A DNA stretch of 7,961 bases from a bacterium. Its GTDB lineage: Bacteria > Patescibacteriota > JABMPQ01 > JAQVVF01. A program made the translations under genes and the position numbers. Within the stretch, counting starts at the first letter, position 1; the number at the start of each line of letters is the position of its first letter. Below the pieces are notes generated by a model that was given only the letters and a program-made list of their open reading frames with translations, was not told the DNA's origin and ran no database searches. The DNA lies in contig JAUWOX010000044.1 in the NCBI GenBank assembly GCA_030611905.1, positions 1 to 7,961 of the forward strand, written 5' to 3'. Shown piece by piece: positions 4,405 through 7,961 of this stretch.

Positions 4405-5727
4405 TTACAGAAGATAGACAAGAATATCTCCGACATTAGTTTTTGTTGGTCCGGTAATAATTAGGGAATTGTCTATTTTTTTGAATAGGTTGTAAGTATC
4501 AAAATTATCTAGATTTGATTGAAGATCGAGATTTTTTTTCTGAATAATTTTTATAGTACCATTATCAGCAATAGCGCCAGCTGTTTCTTTTAGGAAATCA
4601 GAGCCATCTGTTGATATACTGGTCAGGGTCCAGTTTTTAGAATAATCTTTTAGAGCTAAAATAGAAGCAGCGATATAGTGCATGTTGCGGCCGCCTTGGC
4701 CGTGTTTAGGTGGAAGTTTGGGAGTAGTTTCGCCGCCGAGAATTAAAGCGTTAAATTTAGAATATTTATTATTAGCAATTTCTTGGGCGATTTTTTGAGC
4801 TTGTTGTTCTGGATTGCCTTTGAGTTTCGAAGTGATGATGGTTGGATTTAAACTTAATTTTTTGGCTTGATTGAACATGGCTTGGAGAGCCATTTTGTTA
4901 TTTCCGATTATATAATTATGGCAGTTGTTCAATTCTTTGATAATTTTTTGTTGTGTATTTAGATGTTCAATAATTGCTTTGGGAGTTGTTGATGTTAGGT
5001 TGTATTTTTCTAGAATTTTTAAAGCGTCTTGATTTGTAGTTATATCTGGTGTGGTTGGTCCAGAGGCAATATTTTTTGGATCATTACCAATGACATCAGA
5101 AATAATTAGAGAAATAATAGTGGTTGGAGCGAAATATTGGCCAAGTTTTCCGCCTTTAATTTTTGATATTTTTTTGCGGACATTATTTATTTCTTCGATT
5201 TCTGCGCCGCTTTTTAATAATAAATTATTAATTTTTTGTTTGTCTTGTAGAGTTATATTTTCATCGGGGTAGGGGAGCAGGGCGGATCCGCCGCCAGAGA
5301 TTAATGTAATTATAATATCGTTTTGATTGATATTATATTTATCCTTAAGGGCGAGCATTTGTCGGACGCCTTGAAGGCCCTTTTCGTCTGGAGTTGGATG
5401 ACCGGCTTGAATTATTTTAATTTTTTCTGTTTTATAATTATTGTCTTTGCAATTGATAATACCAGCAGTAATATTTTGTTGGCCAATAATTTTTTCTAAT
5501 TCTTCGGCCATGGCGCCGGAGGCTTTTCCGCCGCCAATAATAAAAATACGGCCTTTAATATTATATTGGTCATTGTTGATAGCTAGGATTTTTTTATTGG
5601 AATCAAAGCTAGTTGATTTTTTAACTAGATGGCGGGGGAGAACAGATTTGATTCCAGATTCGAGTATTTCTAGAGTTTGTTTTTTTTTGGGGGTGGTGGC
5701 GAGTTGTTGGGAATTTTTTATTATCAT
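4405..5727 (-). CDS. Glycerate 2-kinase (GckA/TtuD type, DUF4147 plus MOFRL domains)
   Basis: This 440-aa cytosolic enzyme should phosphorylate D-glycerate to 2-phosphoglycerate with ATP, feeding three-carbon acids into lower glycolysis. The N-terminal DUF4147 domain shows IIGGGKASGAMAEEL (63-77), AGHPTPDEKG (108-117), LISGGGSALLP.P (142-154), NNVRKKISKIKGGKL (181-195) and ISDVIGNDPKNIASGPTTPD (209-228). The C-terminal MOFRL domain shows LILGGETT (328-335), GQGGRNMHYIAASI (343-356, with Met where Gln is usual), STDGSDF..ETAGAIAD (372-388) and GPTKTNVGDILV (426-437). Length is normal. Members are often annotated hydroxypyruvate reductase in error. The ATG overlaps the TGA of the preceding Cys-rich gene as ATGA, so the two are probably translationally coupled and transcribed with feoB; a metabolic reason for that pairing is not evident. 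Confidence 0.94.
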   Translation of the reverse strand: MIIKNSQQLATTPKKKQTLEILESGIKSVLPRHLVKKSTSFDSNKKILAINNDQYNIKGRIFIIGGGKASGAMAEELEKIIGQQNITAGIINCKDNNYKTEKIKIIQAGHPTPDEKGLQGVRQMLALKDKYNINQNDIIITLISGGGSALLPYPDENITLQDKQKINNLLLKSGAEIEEINNVRKKISKIKGGKLGQYFAPTTIISLIISDVIGNDPKNIASGPTTPDITTNQDALKILEKYNLTSTTPKAIIEHLNTQQKIIKELNNCHNYIIGNNKMALQAMFNQAKKLSLNPTIITSKLKGNPEQQAQKIAQEIANNKYSKFNALILGGETTPKLPPKHGQGGRNMHYIAASILALKDYSKNWTLTSISTDGSDFLKETAGAIADNGTIKIIQKKNLDLQSNLDNFDTYNLFKKIDNSLIITGPTKTNVGDILVYLL

Positions 5728-6077
5728 TGTTTAATTTTTGCTGCGCAGCCTTTGCAATATAGTCTCATTTTGCATTTAGTACATGATTTTTTTCTAGTAA
5801 TGAGACCACTGAAAAGGAAGAGTAGAATTAATAAAATTAATAAGATTATTTTATAAATAGTAAATTCTTGGATAAGTAAAATAATAATTAAAATGAGTGG
5901 AATTAAAATTAAAGCGAAGTACGTTAGGGGAGCAAGGGTTTGGCCGATATTGTTGAAATTTTTTATGTCTCCTTTTTTGAAGAGTAAGGCAGTGAATTTA
6001 CCCCAGCCAACATGGCAGGACTTGTTGTAATAATAGCAATTAGTACAGAGAAGCTTTCTAAGTATTATGAAAATCAT
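5724..6077 (-). CDS. Cys-rich membrane protein linked to feoB (intact 3' part)
   Basis: This 117-aa open frame encodes two membrane segments (about residues 50-70 and 73-93) flanked by two Cys clusters: LCTNCYYYNKSCHVGWG (Cys 11, 14, 21) and SCTKCKMRLYCKGC (Cys 99, 102, 108, 111). With two helices between them both clusters face the same side, so they could together hold a metal or an Fe-S cluster. I do not know a name for the family. ATG 6077 is only the first start after two in-frame stops; the same frame continues upstream to ATG 6230, 10 nt after the feoB stop, so the original protein was probably 168 aa. ATG 6077 has no convincing Shine-Dalgarno. It is uncertain whether a shortened protein is made. 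Position between feoB and the glycerate kinase, with a 4-base overlap to the latter, puts it in the operon and suggests a role next to iron transport (inference). Confidence 0.7.
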   Translation of the reverse strand: MIFIILRKLLCTNCYYYNKSCHVGWGKFTALLFKKGDIKNFNNIGQTLAPLTYFALILIPLILIIILLIQEFTIYKIILLILLILLFLFSGLITRKKSCTKCKMRLYCKGCAAKIKQ

Positions 6078-6230
6078 AATTATAGCAAAAGCTAAATAGA
6101 GCCAAGCAATTAATGGTTTGAAAAGCTAGCAGGTAATTGTTCCAATAATAGTTCAAGTTACTAGAAAAAAATTTTCAATAAGGATTGTCTTGGCTGGATA
6201 TTTTTCTAGACCTTGTTGATAAATATTCAT
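6078..6230 (-). pseudogene. Disrupted 5' portion of the Cys-rich membrane protein gene (two in-frame stops)
   Basis: ATG 6230 begins 10 nt after the feoB TAA. Its frame reads MNIYQQGLEKYPAKTILIEN, FFLVT, stop TGA (6155-6153), TIIGTITC, stop TAG (6128-6126), LFKPLIAWLYLAFAII, and then joins the intact frame at Met 6077 with no shift. The conceptual peptide looks like normal protein: an amphipathic start followed by two hydrophobic helices. Each stop is one G-to-A change from a Trp codon. TGA and TAG are both used as true stops elsewhere in the window, so recoding is unlikely. Decay, a sequencing error, or re-initiation downstream are the options. Confidence 0.65.
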
Positions 6231-6240
6231 TTGATAATTA

Positions 6241-7932
6241 TTAAAGAATCAAATTGAGCAATCCTCCAACTACAAGAGAGGAAAAGATCATTATTGCTGT
6301 TGACTTGGCTAAATCTTTTATTCCTAGTTCTTTAAAAAGAACTATAAAAGTGCCAATGCATGGGAAATACATTGTTAAGACTATGCTAGCAATAATGAGT
6401 TGTTTCATATTTAGGTTTAGGGGGAGAAGCATGCCAATTGCAACGTCTTTTCTAAGAAAGCCGGCTACTAATGAGGCAACTGCTTCTTTGGGTAATCCAA
6501 GGATATGGGTAACTATAGGTGCGGTAATTATGCTAAGAAAGTCTATTATTCCGAGGATATAGAGTATGTTGACCAGTAAGACTCCTAAAAAAACAAAGGG
6601 GATTGCTTCGGTTAGGAAGCCACGCATTCTCATCCATAGTTTTTTTGCTAATGTTTTGAAGTGAGGAAAGCGATAAGGTGATATTTCCATGAAGGTTTCT
6701 GGCGTGGTTCCTTTGATTAGTTTATGTATAATTAATCCCAGAATAATCCAAACGAGTAGGAGGGTGATAAAGATTATAAAAAAAGCTTTGGGACCATATT
6801 GTCCGAGTAGTCCGGTAACCATAGCGATTTGGGCCATACAAGGGATAGCGATAGCTAGGAGAGTGGTTGCAATAAATCTTTGTCTTTTTGTTTCAAGAAT
6901 TCTAGTTGATAGAGCTCCAGGAACATTGCAGCCGAAACTTAAGAGCATGGGAATAATAGCGAGTCCGTGCATTCCTAATTTATGCATAATGTTGTCAAAT
7001 AGAGTAGCGAGGCGAGGGAGATAGCCGCTGTCTTCTAGAACTCCTAGTATTAAATAGAAAGCAAATACATATGGAAGAACCATGGCAAGTGGGACATAAA
7101 GTCCAGTAGTTAAGAGTCCCATTGATTGAATAAAATCGATTTGTCCATTAAAAGTTATTCCTATAAGAATATTGTGGAGAAATCCGGAGCCAAGAACTTG
7201 ACTTAGTTTTTCAACAAGGGGTAAATAGAGATCGAATAAAGGGTTAAAGAGATAGTCAATTAAGTTTTCGCCAATGAATCTGACGATCCAGAAAGAGATC
7301 GCAAGAACGACGATTGCTAGAGGAATGCCGGTTAGAGGTTTTATGCTGTAGTCTTCTAATTTTTCAAAAAGAGTATGTTTTCTGGGAGTAATTTTTTGAA
7401 CTTGTTTGATTATTTGTCCGATTTTGTGCCATTTATCATAATGATAATGATGAGCTTTTGCTTTTTTAAATGTAGAGACTAGTTCTTTGATTCCTTGTCC
7501 GCTGATGGCAATTGTAGGAATAATTGGTATATCTAGAATCTTGGCTAGCTTTTTGTAATCTATTTTTATCCCTTTGTGTTTGGCTTCGTCCCAGAAATTG
7601 AGAGCCATAATTACTGGGATGTTTTTTTCTAATAATTGGAGAGTAAGATATAGATTTCTTTCTAGGTTTGTTGCGTCAACGACATTAATTATTAAGCTTC
7701 CTTGTTTTAACATCTTGGTAGCTATTTTATCAGCTTTGCATGTTGGTTCCAAAGTATAAATTCCAGGAACGTCAATAATTTTAGTTAATTGCTTGTTGAT
7801 TTTCATTTTGCCTTTTTTGTATTCAACGGTGGTACCTGGATAGTTAGAAATTATAACATCAACGCCGGTTAGTCGAGTAAAAAAAGCGCTTTTTCCAATA
7901 TTGGGATTGCCAATTAAGAGAATTTTTTTCAT
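6241..7932 (-). CDS. feoB: Ferrous iron transporter FeoB
   Basis: FeoB imports Fe2+ across the cytoplasmic membrane and carries an N-terminal G-protein domain. Seen in order: G1 GNPNIGKS (8-15), G2 YPGTTV (31-36), G3 DVPG (54-57), G4 NFWD (112-115), G5 near AISGQG (142-147); then a helical linker, and a membrane domain from about residue 200 with the first gate motif LEDSGYLPR (299-307), FGCNVPG (333-339), IPCMAQ (363-368), the linker ISPYRFPHF (417-425), RKDVAIGM (494-501) and YFPCIGTF (522-529). The Cys of these motifs (335, 365, 525) are kept. At 563 aa it is much shorter than E. coli FeoB (773) and ends right after the last helix, lacking the C-terminal Cys tail. A His cluster, HHYHYDKWH (161-169), lies between the G domain and the membrane part. 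ATG 7932 overlaps an upstream stop as ATGA. Neighbours downstream are the Cys-rich membrane gene and a glycerate kinase. Confidence 0.95.
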   Translation of the reverse strand: MKKILLIGNPNIGKSAFFTRLTGVDVIISNYPGTTVEYKKGKMKINKQLTKIIDVPGIYTLEPTCKADKIATKMLKQGSLIINVVDATNLERNLYLTLQLLEKNIPVIMALNFWDEAKHKGIKIDYKKLAKILDIPIIPTIAISGQGIKELVSTFKKAKAHHYHYDKWHKIGQIIKQVQKITPRKHTLFEKLEDYSIKPLTGIPLAIVVLAISFWIVRFIGENLIDYLFNPLFDLYLPLVEKLSQVLGSGFLHNILIGITFNGQIDFIQSMGLLTTGLYVPLAMVLPYVFAFYLILGVLEDSGYLPRLATLFDNIMHKLGMHGLAIIPMLLSFGCNVPGALSTRILETKRQRFIATTLLAIAIPCMAQIAMVTGLLGQYGPKAFFIIFITLLLVWIILGLIIHKLIKGTTPETFMEISPYRFPHFKTLAKKLWMRMRGFLTEAIPFVFLGVLLVNILYILGIIDFLSIITAPIVTHILGLPKEAVASLVAGFLRKDVAIGMLLPLNLNMKQLIIASIVLTMYFPCIGTFIVLFKELGIKDLAKSTAIMIFSSLVVGGLLNLIL

Positions 7933-7961
7933 TTTGTTTTAAAGAATATTTTAGCTGCCAT
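7929..7961 (-). CDS. 3' end of an upstream gene, possibly feoA (10 codons visible)
   Basis: On the minus strand the last codons read MAAKIFFKTK and stop at TGA 7931-7929, overlapping the feoB ATG as ATGA. The frame is open at the window edge, and the Met at 7961 need not be the start. FeoA proteins often end in a similar short strand rich in Ala, Ile, Val and Lys, and feoA commonly precedes feoB, so feoA is the best guess, but ten residues cannot prove it. That a coding frame ends here is supported mainly by the overlap. Confidence 0.42.
   Translation of the reverse strand: MAAKIFFKTK

Noticed and set aside
5051..5734. Plus-strand open frames at 5051-5272, 5441-5734, 6254-6562, 6689-7024 and 7574-7759
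   Set aside because: All lie inside glycerate kinase or feoB, which are certain on the other strand, and show no family resemblance or ribosome binding site.
6126..6155. Recoded UGA (as in Gracilibacteria or Absconditabacteria) to explain the in-frame TGA in the Cys-rich gene
   Set aside because: TGA is the apparent true stop of the Nudix gene, the Cys-rich gene and the gene before feoB, no other gene in the window has an internal TGA, and the same gene also has an in-frame TAG.

Overview
This AT-rich window (stops TAA, TAG and TGA all in use, so standard code) looks like a chromosomal piece of a small-genome bacterium, most probably of the Candidate Phyla Radiation (Patescibacteria). That placement is inference. 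It rests on the short FeoB, the GckA-type glycerate kinase, the Lys-rich secreted propeller protein and the many small membrane proteins of unknown function; no rRNA or other decisive marker is present.

Layout. Bases 1-861 (+) hold the 3' part of groEL, closed by a strong intrinsic terminator. Bases 938-2652 (+) are one transcription unit: a promoter whose -35/-10 spacer contains ten consecutive G, then a secreted protein with a seven-unit propeller and an extremely lysine-rich tail. The unit ends in a terminator identical over 34 bp to the one after groEL. Bases 2752-3060 (+) are a 71-aa secreted or anchored small protein with a near-perfect promoter, good ribosome binding site and own terminator. 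It converges on a Nudix hydrolase gene (3040-3477, -). A four-helix membrane protein (3630-4010, -) follows, with its own promoter; a 32-bp terminator repeat lies on each side of that unit. Bases 4187-4404 have no protein gene but hold a compact, multi-stem element (about 4239-4366) that looks like an undescribed structured RNA on the minus strand.

Bases 4405-7961 (-) are one tightly packed operon read right to left: the tail of an unseen gene (possibly feoA), feoB (ferrous iron transporter), a Cys-rich membrane protein whose 5' part is broken by two in-frame stops, and a glycerate 2-kinase. The joints are ATGA overlaps or a 10-nt gap, so translational coupling is likely. The link between iron uptake and the Cys-rich protein is inferred from this order.

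Most interesting: (1) a likely phase-variable promoter driving a repeat-rich surface protein, (2) an unassigned structured RNA with a C-rich loop, (3) two monocistronic units each bracketed by perfect terminator duplicates, (4) an N-terminally disrupted seven-Cys membrane protein beside FeoB, and (5) an insertion of about 22 residues in the GroEL apical domain.
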